Part shown: piece by piece, positions 1 through 7,341 of the stretch
Numbering within the stretch: position 1 is the first letter of the stretch
Layout: the number at the start of each line of letters is the position of its first letter
DNA from: Clostridia bacterium
GTDB lineage: Bacteria; Bacillota; Clostridia; Oscillospirales; CAG-272
Length of the DNA stretch: 33,131 nt
Assembly (NCBI GenBank): GCA_017463065.1
Contig: JAFTPX010000018.1
Location: 1-33,131 of the forward strand
Direction: 5' to 3'
Position numbers and translations under genes: made by a program
Notes under the pieces: generated by a model
Told to the model about the DNA's origin: nothing
What the model saw: the letters and a program-made list of their open reading frames with translations, nothing else
Databases searched by the model: none

Positions 1-137
1 CGCCGTCCGCAGGTGGCGAAGCACCCCTATCGTCATAAGCGCCCGAAAGGGGGAATTGGCGAAGCCAAGAGGGGAAACCACAAGTGGGGTTTCCCCTGTC
101 TGCTCCTATACTAACTTTGATCTGTACCCAACCCTTC

Positions 138-200
138 GTTCTTTTTCTTTTGACGCAAAATGCGCAAAAGAAAAAGAACCAAAAAGAAAACGCCAAGGGA
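138..200. repeat. Long hairpin related to the nrdD-flanking arrays
   Basis: A 15-nt arm at 138-152 (GTTCTTTTTCTTTTG) pairs perfectly with 165-179, and inside it CGCA/TGCG (154-157/161-164) extends the stem past one bulged base. The sequence just after it, AAAAAGAAAACGCCAAGGGA, resembles the unit that follows the capping hairpins at 30.6 and 32.9 kb (GCAAAAGAAAACACTGGCAA). This looks like a third, solitary member of that repeat family. Confidence 0.55.
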
Positions 201-214
201 GTTTCGTCCGTCGC

Positions 215-290
215 AACGGGCGACCGCCGATCGCGGCGGCTCCGACAAGCCTTTTGAAAAAGGCTTGACCGAAAACTTCCCAGCGGGCAG
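215..290 (+). repeat. Composite palindromic repeat, copy A
   Basis: The module runs GGGCGAC, a 6-bp-stem hairpin (CCGCCG/CGGCGG, 225-240), then the palindrome at 246-267 (CAAGCC...GGCTTG), then ACCGAAAACTT and a GCGGG end. The 33 bases at 246-278 are identical to 13352-13384, where the same order of modules occurs with a different first hairpin. It is a dispersed REP-like intergenic element. Confidence 0.65.
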
Positions 291-335
291 TCGCCGTGAG
301 CGATGCAAAAGTTTTACTACGGTGTAGCCGTGAGA

Positions 336-371
336 ATACAAAAAATCGGCTGATCGTTTCGATCAGCCGAT
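336..371 (-). terminator. Rho-independent terminator of the rpmH-jag operon
   Basis: A 12-bp perfect stem (ATCGGCTGATCG at 345-356 with 360-371) and a 3-nt loop, followed on the minus strand by a T-run at 340-345. It starts 8 nt beyond the jag stop codon. Confidence 0.88.
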
Positions 372-378
372 GTGTTTT

Positions 379-1026
379 TTATTTGTCCTCGGAATCCAAG
401 AAGATCACGATCTTGCGGTTGTTCTCCGAACCGATGGAGTTGGTCGAAACTCCCTCAATGTTCTGAATCTCCGAATGAATGATCCGTCTCTCATAAGGAT
501 TCATAGGCTCAAGCATCACACTCTTCTTGTACTTGATAACCTTGGATGCCATTCTTCTTGCCAAGGCACGGAGAGTCTCCTCTCTCTTGGCACGGTAACC
601 CTCAACGTCAACGGAAACCTTGGTGTAGTCTTCCTTTTTGCCGTTGACTCTCTTGTTGGCTGCCAGATTGGCAAGGTACTGAAGGGAATCCAGTGTCTCA
701 CCGTGATGACCGATCAGAACCGCGGCACTGTCGCCCGTAATGGAAATTCTGATCTCCTCGTTTTCTCCGCCTGTGACCTCTACGTTTGCCGTGATGTTCA
801 TGTCGGAGAGAAGCTGTTCAATGAACGCGATGGCTCTTGCTTCGCCGCCCGCTACGTAGGTAGCGGAGATTTTCGCATTGGTGGAACCGATGCCGAGGAA
901 GCCCTTCTTCGGCTCCTCCAATACCGTATATTCAATCTGCTCCGCAGAGGGGGCTCCCAGCTCGGTTACAGCAAGAGCAACTGCCTCCTCAATAGTTTTT
1001 GCGCTTGTAATTACTTCTTTTTTCAC
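379..1026 (-). CDS. jag: Jag/KhpB RNA-binding protein (Jag_N, KH, R3H)
   Basis: 215 aa. The protein shows the three Jag parts in order: an N-terminal Jag_N domain (about 1-52, with the KGFLGIGS motif at 41-48), a KH domain whose GHHG loop is at 106-109, and an R3H domain with the Arg/His pair at 180 and 184 in NPYERRIIH. In Firmicutes this protein (KhpB, EloR) binds RNA and is linked to control of cell elongation and division; a sporulation link is known for SpoIIIJ-associated Jag. The start is a GTG at 1026, with its ribosome binding site GACGGAG inside the last codons of yidC and only 2 nt between the genes, implying coupled translation. Last gene of the rpmH operon; a terminator follows directly. 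Identification is secure; the cellular role is from family knowledge. Confidence 0.95.
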   Translation of the reverse strand: MKKEVITSAKTIEEAVALAVTELGAPSAEQIEYTVLEEPKKGFLGIGSTNAKISATYVAGGEARAIAFIEQLLSDMNITANVEVTGGENEEIRISITGDSAAVLIGHHGETLDSLQYLANLAANKRVNGKKEDYTKVSVDVEGYRAKREETLRALARRMASKVIKYKKSVMLEPMNPYERRIIHSEIQNIEGVSTNSIGSENNRKIVIFLDSEDK

Positions 1027-1028
1027 GA

Positions 1029-2237
1029 TTATTCTCCGTCTTTGTTAGTTTCTTCCCGCTCGGCTTGCTTCTTGGCTTTCTTTTCCGCCTGCGCCGGCTT
1101 GTCGTCCTGCTTTAAGGTCGCGCCGCCAAGCAGACTGTTGCTCTTGGCATTCTTCTTTTGCTCGGCTTCTGCCGCTTCCTGTGCCTCCAGGGCCTCGCGG
1201 TGCTTGATCGCTCTCTCTCTGGTGTCCTCGAAATCCTCGTCGTCGATGTGGTGCAGAGAGCGAACCACCCGTCCCGATTTGTTCTTGGGAGCCTTGTCGG
1301 GTCGAACGTTCATTTCCTTCTCAGCTGCCTTGTAGTCCTCCTCGGTAAAGACGGGAAGGGGCATTGCCTTCTTGAGAATCCATTGCTTGATCACGCCGAT
1401 GATGCTCTTGAAAATCCAGTATACGCCGATGGCGGCGGGAACACCAAAGGTGATAAATACGCTCATCAGAGGCATGGTCCAGTCCATCATCTTGTTGGAA
1501 CAGCCCATAGCGGGATCGTCCGCGGTGGTGGGCTGATAGGACAGCTTGCGGTTGAGCTTCATGCTGGCAAAGGAAACGAGGAAGGTCAGCACGGGAACCC
1601 AAAGAAGCCATCTTCCGGCAGCGGTGTTGAAGGCGGGCTGAATACCCAGATCCAGATTGGCGTTTCCGAAGATCATCAGATTGGGAAGATCCTCCAGTCC
1701 AATATTGAAGCCCGCAATACCCGAAAAGGCATTGGGGTCGGTGGAGAGGATGTTTCGGATGGCACTCATCATGTCCACGTTACGGGTAGCAACCGAGGTG
1801 GCGCTGAAGGAGTAACCAAAGCTGTTGACTACGGGAACCATCTGGGTGATGGTGTCGGCGGATAGACCGCAGATGTACCGCAAGGGGTTGAGTACAATAT
1901 TATACAGGATGATAATGATGGGGAACTGAATGAGAAGGGGGAGACAGCCTGCCATGGGGTTGAAGCCTTCCTTTTGATAAAGCTCCTGAATCTCCTGCGT
2001 CATTTTCTGCTTAGTGGGTTGATCGTCCCGCCCCGCGTACTTTTTGCGGATTGCCATTTCCTTGGGACGCATCTTTGCTTGCTTAATGGAGTTTTTCTGC
2101 TGTTTGATACCGAAAGGAAGGAGCAGAACTTCAATAATGACCGCGAATACAAACAGCGCGAGAATGTACTGGTTGCCCACGATCTTATTACAGAAGCTGA
2201 TCACGTATCCAAACAGTCTGTTAATGATATCCAGCAT
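1029..2237 (-). CDS. yidC: YidC/OxaA/SpoIIIJ membrane protein insertase
   Basis: 402 aa. It inserts and folds membrane proteins, alone or with SecYEG. The N-terminal hydrophobic segment (about 20-42) is followed by the cytoplasmic amphipathic loop rich in Lys and Gln, then the conserved insertase core (NPMAGCLPLLIQFPI) and further membrane segments including PAAIGVYWIFKSIIGVI. The long extracytoplasmic insert (about 125-185) and the charged, Lys/Glu-rich C-terminal tail (about 310-402) make it longer than B. subtilis SpoIIIJ. No lipobox is evident. The frame is closed by a TGA two codons before the ATG at 2237, so that start is forced, yet the nearest strong Shine-Dalgarno sequence lies behind a hairpin. 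It sits between yidD and jag, the usual order. Confidence 0.95.
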   Translation of the reverse strand: MLDIINRLFGYVISFCNKIVGNQYILALFVFAVIIEVLLLPFGIKQQKNSIKQAKMRPKEMAIRKKYAGRDDQPTKQKMTQEIQELYQKEGFNPMAGCLPLLIQFPIIIILYNIVLNPLRYICGLSADTITQMVPVVNSFGYSFSATSVATRNVDMMSAIRNILSTDPNAFSGIAGFNIGLEDLPNLMIFGNANLDLGIQPAFNTAAGRWLLWVPVLTFLVSFASMKLNRKLSYQPTTADDPAMGCSNKMMDWTMPLMSVFITFGVPAAIGVYWIFKSIIGVIKQWILKKAMPLPVFTEEDYKAAEKEMNVRPDKAPKNKSGRVVRSLHHIDDEDFEDTRERAIKHREALEAQEAAEAEQKKNAKSNSLLGGATLKQDDKPAQAEKKAKKQAEREETNKDGE

Positions 2238-2253
2238 AGGGTTTCACAAATCG

Positions 2254-2276
2254 TTCGGCGTAGCGCCGAACTCCTC
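2254..2276 (-). promoter_or_regulatory. Hairpin between ribosome binding site and yidC start
   Basis: On the minus strand a GAGGAG Shine-Dalgarno sequence (2271-2276) is followed at once by a 7-bp stem, TTCGGCG/CGCCGAA (2254-2260/2264-2270, 3-nt loop), and only then, 16 nt later, by the yidC ATG. Folding the hairpin would shorten the apparent SD-to-start distance from 33 to about 16 nt. It could tune yidC translation; that role is inference. Confidence 0.45.
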
Positions 2277-2280
2277 TCTT

Positions 2281-2577
2281 TTATTGTTGTTCGTCATTGT
2301 GAGCCGCCGTGTGGGTGGCACTTGGATTCTTTTTCCGATCCCTTGCGTATTTCGGAAGCTTTTTCGGCGGAACGGGGTCATAGCCGCCCGCGCAGAAGGG
2401 GTTGCAGCGAAGGATTCGCCAAACCGACAGTCCGAAACCCACAAAAAAGCCGCGTTTCGTAAATGCCTCAAGGGCATAGGCAGAGCATGTAGGGGAGAAC
2501 CTACAGCAGGGATTTCGTTTCAAGGGAGAAAGAACCTTTTGATAAAACCGTATCAGCCAAACGCAAACGTACTTCAT
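2281..2577 (-). CDS. yidD: YidD, membrane protein insertion efficiency factor
   Basis: 98 aa. The family signature is complete: [13 protein letters not shown], then [14 protein letters not shown], then the RCNPF segment and GGYDPVP. YidD is a small inner-leaflet protein with an amphipathic N-terminal helix that helps YidC-dependent insertion. The ATG at 2577 lies 2 nt after the rnpA stop codon, and yidC follows downstream, which is the classic rnpA-yidD-yidC arrangement. The C-terminal tail after about residue 75 is polar and His/Asn-rich, as is common and not conserved. Confidence 0.93.
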   Translation of the reverse strand: MKYVCVWLIRFYQKVLSPLKRNPCCRFSPTCSAYALEAFTKRGFFVGFGLSVWRILRCNPFCAGGYDPVPPKKLPKYARDRKKNPSATHTAAHNDEQQ

Positions 2578-2579
2578 GG

Positions 2580-2984
2580 TTATTTTCCTTCGTCGGGGAC
2601 AGAAAAGGGAGCGGTTTCCCGAATCAGCCCCAGCTTAAAAAACGCGGTTTCCAGCTCCGCGCCCACGTCCGTGCTTTTCCGACCGTTGATAGCGGCTCGC
2701 GCGCTGATCACCAGAAGAAAACCTGTTTTCAGTTGAGGGCGCAGGGGATCATAGGCGGCGCGGATGACGCGCTTTGCCCGATTCCGCAGAACGGCGCCGC
2801 CGATCTTTTTGGAGACCGAGAGCCCCAGACGGTTGACGTACCGCTTTTGCGGATTTTCCTTTTTCAGACGAGCCGCCGCCAGATCGCGCAGAACGTAGAC
2901 CGCTACGTATTTCCCGACGAATCGCTTACCGTTTCGGTAAGCCTTTTGATACAGATGGTTTTCTTTGATTGGGATGTTTTTCAT
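2580..2984 (-). CDS. rnpA: Ribonuclease P protein component
   Basis: 134 aa. Protein subunit of RNase P, which binds the catalytic RNA and helps cleave the 5' leader of pre-tRNAs. The central basic signature is clear ([20 protein letters not shown], followed by RVIRAAY), and the protein is strongly basic. It is somewhat longer than the usual ~115-120 aa because of an extra stretch around 33-50. Start ATG at 2984 with AAGGA about 13 nt upstream, a weak site. Lies downstream of rpmH in the usual order, separated from it by a terminator-like hairpin that may lower rnpA expression relative to L34. Confidence 0.95.
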   Translation of the reverse strand: MKNIPIKENHLYQKAYRNGKRFVGKYVAVYVLRDLAAARLKKENPQKRYVNRLGLSVSKKIGGAVLRNRAKRVIRAAYDPLRPQLKTGFLLVISARAAINGRKSTDVGAELETAFFKLGLIRETAPFSVPDEGK

Positions 2985-3018
2985 GATCTTGTTGATCCTT
3001 GACCCATGTCCTTACAAT

Positions 3019-3068
3019 CAAAAACCCCGATGCTCAGGAAAAACAGAGGCTGTTTTCAAGGACATCGG
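3019..3068 (-). terminator. Terminator-like hairpin between rpmH and rnpA
   Basis: On the minus strand CCGATG (3063-3068) pairs with CATCGG (3027-3032); inside it a GAAAACAG/CTGTTTTTC helix with one bulge extends the stem. GGGGTTTTT follows. It probably acts as a partial terminator, since rnpA to jag show no other promoter. Confidence 0.6.
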
Positions 3069-3099
3069 CGGTTTTTATGTGAAAGCACACAGACGAAAA

Positions 3100-3234
3100 T
3101 CAATAGGTCAGTCTTTTTCTGCCCTTAGCGCGTCTTCTCTTGAGGACGTTTCTGCCATCGGCAGTAGCCATTCTCTTTCTGAAGCCGTGCTCTTTTTTTC
3201 TCTGACGCTTTTTGGGTTGATAAGTTCTGAGCAT
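3100..3234 (-). CDS. rpmH: 50S ribosomal protein L34
   Basis: 44 aa. A textbook L34: it begins [18 protein letters not shown], continues with [20 protein letters not shown] and ends RKRLTY, very rich in Arg and Lys. The start was set at 3234 rather than at the longer open frame because AAGGAGGTGC (3241-3250) lies 6 nt upstream and the family always begins here. First gene of the leftward operon, with a consensus promoter about 110 nt upstream. Confidence 0.97.
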   Translation of the reverse strand: MLRTYQPKKRQRKKEHGFRKRMATADGRNVLKRRRAKGRKRLTY

Positions 3235-3345
3235 TTTCTTGCACCTCCTTAAGTTTGTTTTCATCCCGAACCTGAGATGTCCGGAATGATCCGGAAGCGT
3301 GTTGCTTTTCAGCGAAAAATACGCTTTTATACAATGACATCTTAT

Positions 3346-3374
3346 ATTAAACCATAATTTCAATCATTTGTCAA
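3346..3374 (-). promoter_or_regulatory. Sigma-A promoter of the rpmH operon
   Basis: On the minus strand TTGACA (3369-3374), 17 bp, TTTAAT (3346-3351). It drives rpmH and probably the whole operon to jag. Confidence 0.72.
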
Positions 3375-3428
3375 GATATTTTTTAAATTTTTCTTTGTTT
3401 TTTGAAAAAAGGAAGTTTTTGAAAAGTC

Positions 3429-3457
3429 TTGCAAGTCGCCATGTTTTATGATACAAT
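3429..3457 (+). promoter_or_regulatory. Sigma-A promoter of holA
   Basis: TTGCAA (3429-3434), 17 bp, TACAAT (3452-3457), ending 33 nt before the holA start. Its spacer ends in TTTTATGA, much like the ftsK promoter at 20769, which also has TTGCAA. Confidence 0.75.
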
Positions 3458-3490
3458 ATAAAAGATATAGAAAGAAAGGGCGGTGAGAGC

Positions 3491-4522
3491 ATGGAGCTGA
3501 TACGGGAGGACCTGTTTCGCAAGCAAATGAAAAAAGGGCTGTCTGGGGGCTATCTGCTTTTTGGCGAGGAGGACTATTTGAAAAGCTTTGCGCTGAAAGC
3601 CGCCAGAGAATCGGTTTGCCCCGATCCCACCTTTGCTCTCTTTAACGACGTTCGTATGGACTCGCTGGACTATTCCGCTCCCGCTCTGTTAGACGCGCTG
3701 ATGCCGCCGCCCATGATGAGCGAGACTAAGATCGTCAGTGTGAGCGGCTTGAATGTCGGCGGAATGAGAGGAAGCGAGCTGGATGCCCTCTGTGACGTGC
3801 TGGGCGTATTGGGACAGTACGACTATAACGTGCTGATCCTGTCCGTTCCCGCGGGTCAGATCGAGGAAGGAGCTTTGCCCAAGCGTCCCTCGGCGACCCT
3901 TTCCCGTCTTGCCGAATATCTGACCCCCGTGTATTTTGAACCCATCGCGGGGAATCGATTGATCTCTTGGGTAGGCAAGCATTTCGTCCACCACGGCGTA
4001 CAGGCATCGGCAGAGGTTTGCTCCTATTTGATCGAGTATTGCGGCAGATCCATGTTTACCCTGTCCTCCGAAACCGAAAAGCTGTCTTATTACGTGCTCC
4101 AAAACGGAAGAACTACCGTAACGGCGGAGGACGTGAGAACGGTGTCGGTAGCGGAGCTGTCCGCGGATTCCTTTGCCTTGGCAAACGCCGTTCTGGATGG
4201 GCGGAACGAGGAGGCGATGGAGGCGCTGGCATATATGAAATTCCGTCGGGTGGAGCCTGTGATGATTCTGTCGGAGGTGTCTCGGGTGCTTTGCGATCTG
4301 GTGGCGGTGAAGGCACTGCAAAAGGAGGGGCTGTCCGCGCCTCTGATCTCGTCCGCATTGAAGATGAACGAATATAAAGTGAAAATTTATCTGTCGGGAG
4401 CGGCGGGAAAATCGGAAAAGAAGCTGCGCCGCGCCATTGAGCTTTGCTCTGAGGCGGATCTGGCGCTGAAGCTTTCGCCCCAAGGATACGTTGCGATCGA
4501 ACGACTGATCTGTTCCCTTTGA
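3491..4522 (+). CDS. holA: DNA polymerase III delta subunit
   Basis: 343 aa, normal for HolA. This clamp-loader subunit opens the beta sliding clamp and, with tau/gamma and delta prime, loads it on primed DNA. The N-terminal region has the conserved GYLLFGEEDYLK (20-31), corresponding to the family's start of domain I; the middle contains the typical ISWVGKHF...YLIEYCGRSMFTL segment and the C-terminal collar domain ends the protein. GGCGGTGAG lies 4-12 nt before the ATG at 3491. It has its own promoter and stands divergent from rpmH, a place where dnaA is more often found in this phylum. Confidence 0.9.
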   Translation: MELIREDLFRKQMKKGLSGGYLLFGEEDYLKSFALKAARESVCPDPTFALFNDVRMDSLDYSAPALLDALMPPPMMSETKIVSVSGLNVGGMRGSELDALCDVLGVLGQYDYNVLILSVPAGQIEEGALPKRPSATLSRLAEYLTPVYFEPIAGNRLISWVGKHFVHHGVQASAEVCSYLIEYCGRSMFTLSSETEKLSYYVLQNGRTTVTAEDVRTVSVAELSADSFALANAVLDGRNEEAMEALAYMKFRRVEPVMILSEVSRVLCDLVAVKALQKEGLSAPLISSALKMNEYKVKIYLSGAAGKSEKKLRRAIELCSEADLALKLSPQGYVAIERLICSL

Positions 4523-4584
4523 ACGAGCCGCGGGAGGCTTTTTGTCGGTCATGAGATTCCCGCGAGATATTTTTAATATGGAAA

Positions 4585-4618
4585 AAAACCAGACAATTTT
4601 TCGGAATTGTCTGGTTTT
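4585..4618. terminator. Terminator after holA
   Basis: A 14-bp perfect stem, AAAACCAGACAATT (4585-4598) with 4605-4618, loop of six bases, U-rich 3' arm. The A-tract on the other side makes it potentially bidirectional. Confidence 0.8.
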
Positions 4619-4653
4619 CGGTTAAAAGTTTCATTTTGGTGAGAAAAATCGTA

Positions 4654-4683
4654 TTTACTCGAATCCGTATTTTATGGTATAAT
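4654..4683 (+). promoter_or_regulatory. Promoter of the acyltransferase gene
   Basis: Extended -10 TGGTATAAT (TATAAT at 4678-4683) with a weaker -35 TTTACT (4654-4659) 18 bp upstream. Confidence 0.6.
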
Positions 4684-4738
4684 AATTGTATGGTATTTGA
4701 AAAGAAAACCATAAAATATTTAGAAACGGATAGAGAAT

Positions 4739-5488
4739 ATGCTTCGATTTATTTACGTGATTGTCATGAGAATTTTTTCCATCATGTGGTTCGTTCCCAA
4801 GATGGCACACTACGCCGCTCACCCCGAAAAATATTCCGAGGAGGATTGTTACAAGCTTGCGCAAACCGTCATCGGGAAGGTCAGAAAGACCGCCCGTGTT
4901 ACTACCGATTACGAGGGCTTGGAAAATCTCCCGAAGGAAAGCGGATACATAATGTTTTCCAACCATCAGGGAAAATACGATGCGTTGGGAATACTGGAGG
5001 GGCATGAGCGTCCCTGCTCGGTGCTGATGGATAAAAAGCGATCCAATATGTTTATCGCCAAGCAGTTCGTGGATATGCTGGGCGGTCAGCGGATCGACCG
5101 CAATAGCCCCCGCCAGCAGATCCGTGTCATCAACGAGATGGCAAAGGAGGTCAGAGAGGGAAGAAATTATCTGGTGTTTCCCGAGGGAGGATATCCGAAA
5201 AAGCGCAAGGATAACTCCTTGCAGGACTTCAAATACGGATGCTTTGTTTCCGCGGTGAAGGCACATTGCCCTGTGGTTCCCGTGGCTTTGATCGATTCTT
5301 ATAAGGCGTTCGGCGAGAATACGCTTTGTAAGGTGCGGACGAAGGTAATTTACCTGCCGCCCATTCTGCCTGAGGAATACGAGGGAATGAAGCCCAAGGA
5401 GATCTGCGCCATGGTCAAGGCTCGGATCGGGGCGGAGATCGACCGACAGGAAGCCGCAAGAAAAGAAGAACCCGCGCTGTGCGCTTGA
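4739..5488 (+). CDS. plsC: 1-acylglycerol-3-phosphate acyltransferase (PlsC family)
   Basis: 249 aa. Transfers an acyl chain to lysophosphatidic acid to give phosphatidic acid, at the inner face of the membrane. Motif I is present as NHQGKYD (75-81, the NHX4D catalytic pair), motif III as FPEG (147-150), and PVVPVAL near 205 matches motif IV. The N-terminal hydrophobic stretch (about 1-20) can anchor it in the membrane. It has its own promoter, an A/G-rich ribosome binding site (GGATAGAG) and a terminator after it, so it is probably monocistronic. The family also contains acyltransferases with other substrates; the exact acceptor is inferred from the motifs only. Confidence 0.88.
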   Translation: MLRFIYVIVMRIFSIMWFVPKMAHYAAHPEKYSEEDCYKLAQTVIGKVRKTARVTTDYEGLENLPKESGYIMFSNHQGKYDALGILEGHERPCSVLMDKKRSNMFIAKQFVDMLGGQRIDRNSPRQQIRVINEMAKEVREGRNYLVFPEGGYPKKRKDNSLQDFKYGCFVSAVKAHCPVVPVALIDSYKAFGENTLCKVRTKVIYLPPILPEEYEGMKPKEICAMVKARIGAEIDRQEAARKEEPALCA

Positions 5489-5552
5489 GCTTGATCCTGT
5501 TTCGGTCTGCCGACAACGGTGTTCGCGCTTATATAGAAATTGTTATCTGTTT

Positions 5553-5583
5553 GGACGGAGAGCTTACTTCTCCGTCCTTTTTA
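5553..5583 (+). terminator. Terminator after plsC
   Basis: GGACGGAGA (5553-5561), 7-nt loop, TCTCCGTCC (5569-5577), then TTTTT. About 64 nt past the stop codon. Confidence 0.85.
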
Positions 5584-5650
5584 ATACCCAAATGCGTTCT
5601 GTTTTCTCAAAAAAACGAAGAAAAACCGCAAAAAACTTTCCAAAAAGCTA

Positions 5651-5679
5651 TTGACATCGAAATTGAAAGGTGATATAAT
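5651..5679 (+). promoter_or_regulatory. Strong sigma-A promoter of the rpmG-secE-nusG-rplK-rplA operon
   Basis: TTGACA (5651-5656), 17 bp, TATAAT (5674-5679): a perfect consensus promoter, as expected for translation genes. Confidence 0.88.
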
Positions 5680-5685
5680 AGTTCT

Positions 5686-5826
5686 ACCTCTGCGAGCAGG
5701 TCTTTTTTGTTGTGCCCGAAAAGCGCCAAGCCGAAAGGCTCGGACACACACTGCCCGATGAGGGAGGTACACGGACGCTCCTTTGCGGGAGGGTCAAATA
5801 TTTTTGAAATGGGAGGTGCCGCTAAT
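5686..5826 (+). promoter_or_regulatory. Structured 5' leader of rpmG
   Basis: About 140 nt separate the promoter from the rpmG start. The leader holds a TGTGcCCGA/TCGGaCACA pairing (5711-5719 with 5740-5748, one mismatch) around a small AGCC-GAAA-GGCT stem, and a further G-rich stretch. Recognised tRNA, T-box or riboswitch features were not seen. A ribosomal-protein leader is possible, but no known class was recognised. Confidence 0.35.
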
Positions 5827-5988
5827 ATGGCTAATGAGGCAAGAGTCAAAATTACTCTGGTATGCACGGAGTGCAAGCAGAGAAATTATGACACAAAGAA
5901 GAACAAGAAGAACGATCCTGACAGACTTGAGCTGAAGAAGTACTGCAGGTTCTGCCGCAAGCACACTCTTCACAAAGAATCCAAATAA
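5827..5988 (+). CDS. rpmG: 50S ribosomal protein L33
   Basis: 53 aa. L33 of the zinc-binding type: two cysteine pairs, VCTECKQRN and CRFCRKH, and the typical [20 protein letters not shown] core. The start at 5827 is chosen over a longer frame because of GGGAGGTG (5811-5818) and family alignment. First gene of a canonical operon leading to secE and nusG. The four cysteines mean it is the zinc-containing form rather than the zinc-free form some Firmicutes induce on zinc starvation. Confidence 0.96.
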   Translation: MANEARVKITLVCTECKQRNYDTKKNKKNDPDRLELKKYCRFCRKHTLHKESK

Positions 5989-6005
5989 TTCGGAAGGAGA
6001 GAAAC

Positions 6006-6260
6006 ATGGCAGATAAGGAAAAGAAGGTCGCCCAGACCGAGGACAAGTCCCGCAAGCCCGCGAAAAAGAAGGGTAAGCTGAAAGAGGCTTGGCGCGGTTT
6101 CAAGAGCGAGGTAAAGAAAATTGTCTGGCCCTCGTGGAAGCAAGTGCTCAAGAATACGCTGGTTGTACTCGTTATTGTGGTAATTTGTGCAGTGATCATC
6201 GGTGCGCTTGACTATGCTTTTTCCCAGGGTATGATGGCTCTGACAAAACTCTTCTCTTAA
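6006..6260 (+). CDS. secE: Preprotein translocase subunit SecE
   Basis: 84 aa. The single-spanning stabilising subunit of the SecYEG channel. A Lys-rich cytoplasmic N-terminus (1-33) leads to the family signature EVKKIVWPSWKQV and one transmembrane helix (about 55-75). GGAAGGAGAG precedes the ATG. It lies 17 nt after rpmG and 22 nt before nusG, the universal order. Confidence 0.96.
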   Translation: MADKEKKVAQTEDKSRKPAKKKGKLKEAWRGFKSEVKKIVWPSWKQVLKNTLVVLVIVVICAVIIGALDYAFSQGMMALTKLFS

Positions 6261-6282
6261 TGAGAAACCAAGAGGCTTTGAT

Positions 6283-6819
6283 ATGAGTGATATTAACGAG
6301 ATGAATGTTGGACCGAGATGGTACGTGGCGCATACTTACTCCGGTTATGAAAACAAGGTAAAGGCAAGCCTTGAAAAAATTATTGAAAACCGAGGACTCG
6401 GACATCTCTTTTTTGACATCCGTATTCCCGTTGAGACCGTGATTGAAAAGAACGGTGACGTGGAGAAGGAAGTGGAGATGAAGATCTTCCCCTGTTACGT
6501 CTATATCAAGATGACGATGACGGAGGAGAGCTGGCACGCCGTACGAAACATTACGGGTGTAACAGGCTTCGTAGGTCCCGGATCCCGCCCCACCCCCCTG
6601 AGCGACGCTGAGGTGGATGCGCTGAATATCGATACAAAGCGCGTGGAGATGCTGGTGAAGGTCGGCGACAACGTGGTCGTAACGGACGGCTTGTTCGAGG
6701 GCTATACGGGAACAGTACAGTCGGTTTCCGAGGATTTAAAGAAAATCACGGTGCTCATCAAGAGAGGACGCCGCGATATGCCTGTTGAGCTTGACGCAAA
6801 CGTGGTAAAGCTCGCATAA
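6283..6819 (+). CDS. nusG: Transcription termination/antitermination factor NusG
   Basis: 178 aa. Binds RNA polymerase and affects pausing, termination and coupling to ribosomes. The NGN domain begins RWYVAHTYSGYENKV, and the C-terminal KOW domain is seen in VGDNVVVTDGLFEGYTG followed by a basic strand and VELDANVVKL. Length and position, between secE and rplK, are typical. Confidence 0.96.
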   Translation: MSDINEMNVGPRWYVAHTYSGYENKVKASLEKIIENRGLGHLFFDIRIPVETVIEKNGDVEKEVEMKIFPCYVYIKMTMTEESWHAVRNITGVTGFVGPGSRPTPLSDAEVDALNIDTKRVEMLVKVGDNVVVTDGLFEGYTGTVQSVSEDLKKITVLIKRGRRDMPVELDANVVKLA

Positions 6820-6821
6820 CA

Positions 6822-6871
6822 GTGACAGAAGTCACGAATCGTGGGAGGGAGAAAAATTTTTGAATTCTCCC
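6822..6871 (+). promoter_or_regulatory. Structured nusG-rplK intergenic leader
   Basis: Two hairpins stand before rplK: GTGAC-AGAA-GTCAC (6822-6835) and GGGAGAA/TTCTCCC (6847-6853/6865-6871). L1 is known to repress the rplK-rplA message by binding a leader that mimics its rRNA site in many bacteria. Whether this is such a site was not established from sequence alone. Confidence 0.35.
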
Positions 6872-6901
6872 GTATATTCACCACAATGGAGGTAATTGAT
6901 T

Positions 6902-7327
6902 ATGGCAAAGAAAGTTATGGGTTATATCAAGCTGCAGCTGCCCGCAGGTAAGGCAACGCCGCAGCCTCCCGTAGGACCCGCGCTGGGTCAGTACGGTGTT
7001 GCAATTCCCGTATTTACAAAGGAATTCAACGAAAGAACGAAGAATGACATTGGTCTGATCATTCCCGTTGTTATTACGGTATACGCAGACCGTTCCTTCA
7101 CCTTTATCACCAAGACTCCCCCCGCTCCCGTTCTGATCAAGAAGGCAGCAGGAATCGAGTCCGGTTCCGCAAAGCCGAACAAGACCAAGGTAGCAAAGAT
7201 TACCACGGAGCAGGTTCGCAAGATCGCGGAGACCAAGATGCCCGACCTGAACGCGGCAAACATCGAGACGGCTATGAGCATGATCGCGGGAACCGCGCGC
7301 AGCATGGGCGTAGTAGTTGAGGACTAA
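6902..7327 (+). CDS. rplK: 50S ribosomal protein L11
   Basis: 141 aa, the standard length. It forms the base of the GTPase-associated stalk on 23S rRNA. The signature [20 protein letters not shown] and ALGQYGVAI are at the N-terminus, and the C-terminal RNA-binding domain ends [12 protein letters not shown]. The ATG at 6902 is preferred to a TTG two codons upstream because GGAGGT (6888-6893) is spaced 8 nt from it. rplA follows after 14 nt. Confidence 0.97.
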   Translation: MAKKVMGYIKLQLPAGKATPQPPVGPALGQYGVAIPVFTKEFNERTKNDIGLIIPVVITVYADRSFTFITKTPPAPVLIKKAAGIESGSAKPNKTKVAKITTEQVRKIAETKMPDLNAANIETAMSMIAGTARSMGVVVED

Positions 7328-7341
7328 GGAGGGATAGAAAA

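Larger units (their letters stand above)
1..336. other. Hairpin-rich non-coding region
   Basis: No convincing gene. The stretch is a series of inverted repeats: a short stem at 56-68 (TTGGC/GCCAA), a 9-bp stem at 71-79/88-96 (GGGGAAACC/GGTTTCCCC), a very long hairpin at 138-179, and a palindromic module at 228-290 that recurs at 13.3 kb. The small open frames here run through the repeats, lack ribosome binding sites and look fortuitous. It lies downstream of the jag operon terminator, where mnmE often follows in related genomes; no mnmE is visible. Confidence 0.6.

Noticed and set aside
56..341. Open frames of 70 and 76 codons at the left end
   Set aside because: They run through palindromic repeats, have no ribosome binding site and show low-complexity Lys/Arg runs.
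3235..3490. Possible replication origin beside rpmH
   Set aside because: Only promoter elements were found; no clear DnaA-box cluster, and dnaA is absent.
5686..5826. tRNA gene or T-box before rpmG
   Set aside because: No cloverleaf, TTCGA arm or T-box motif is visible.
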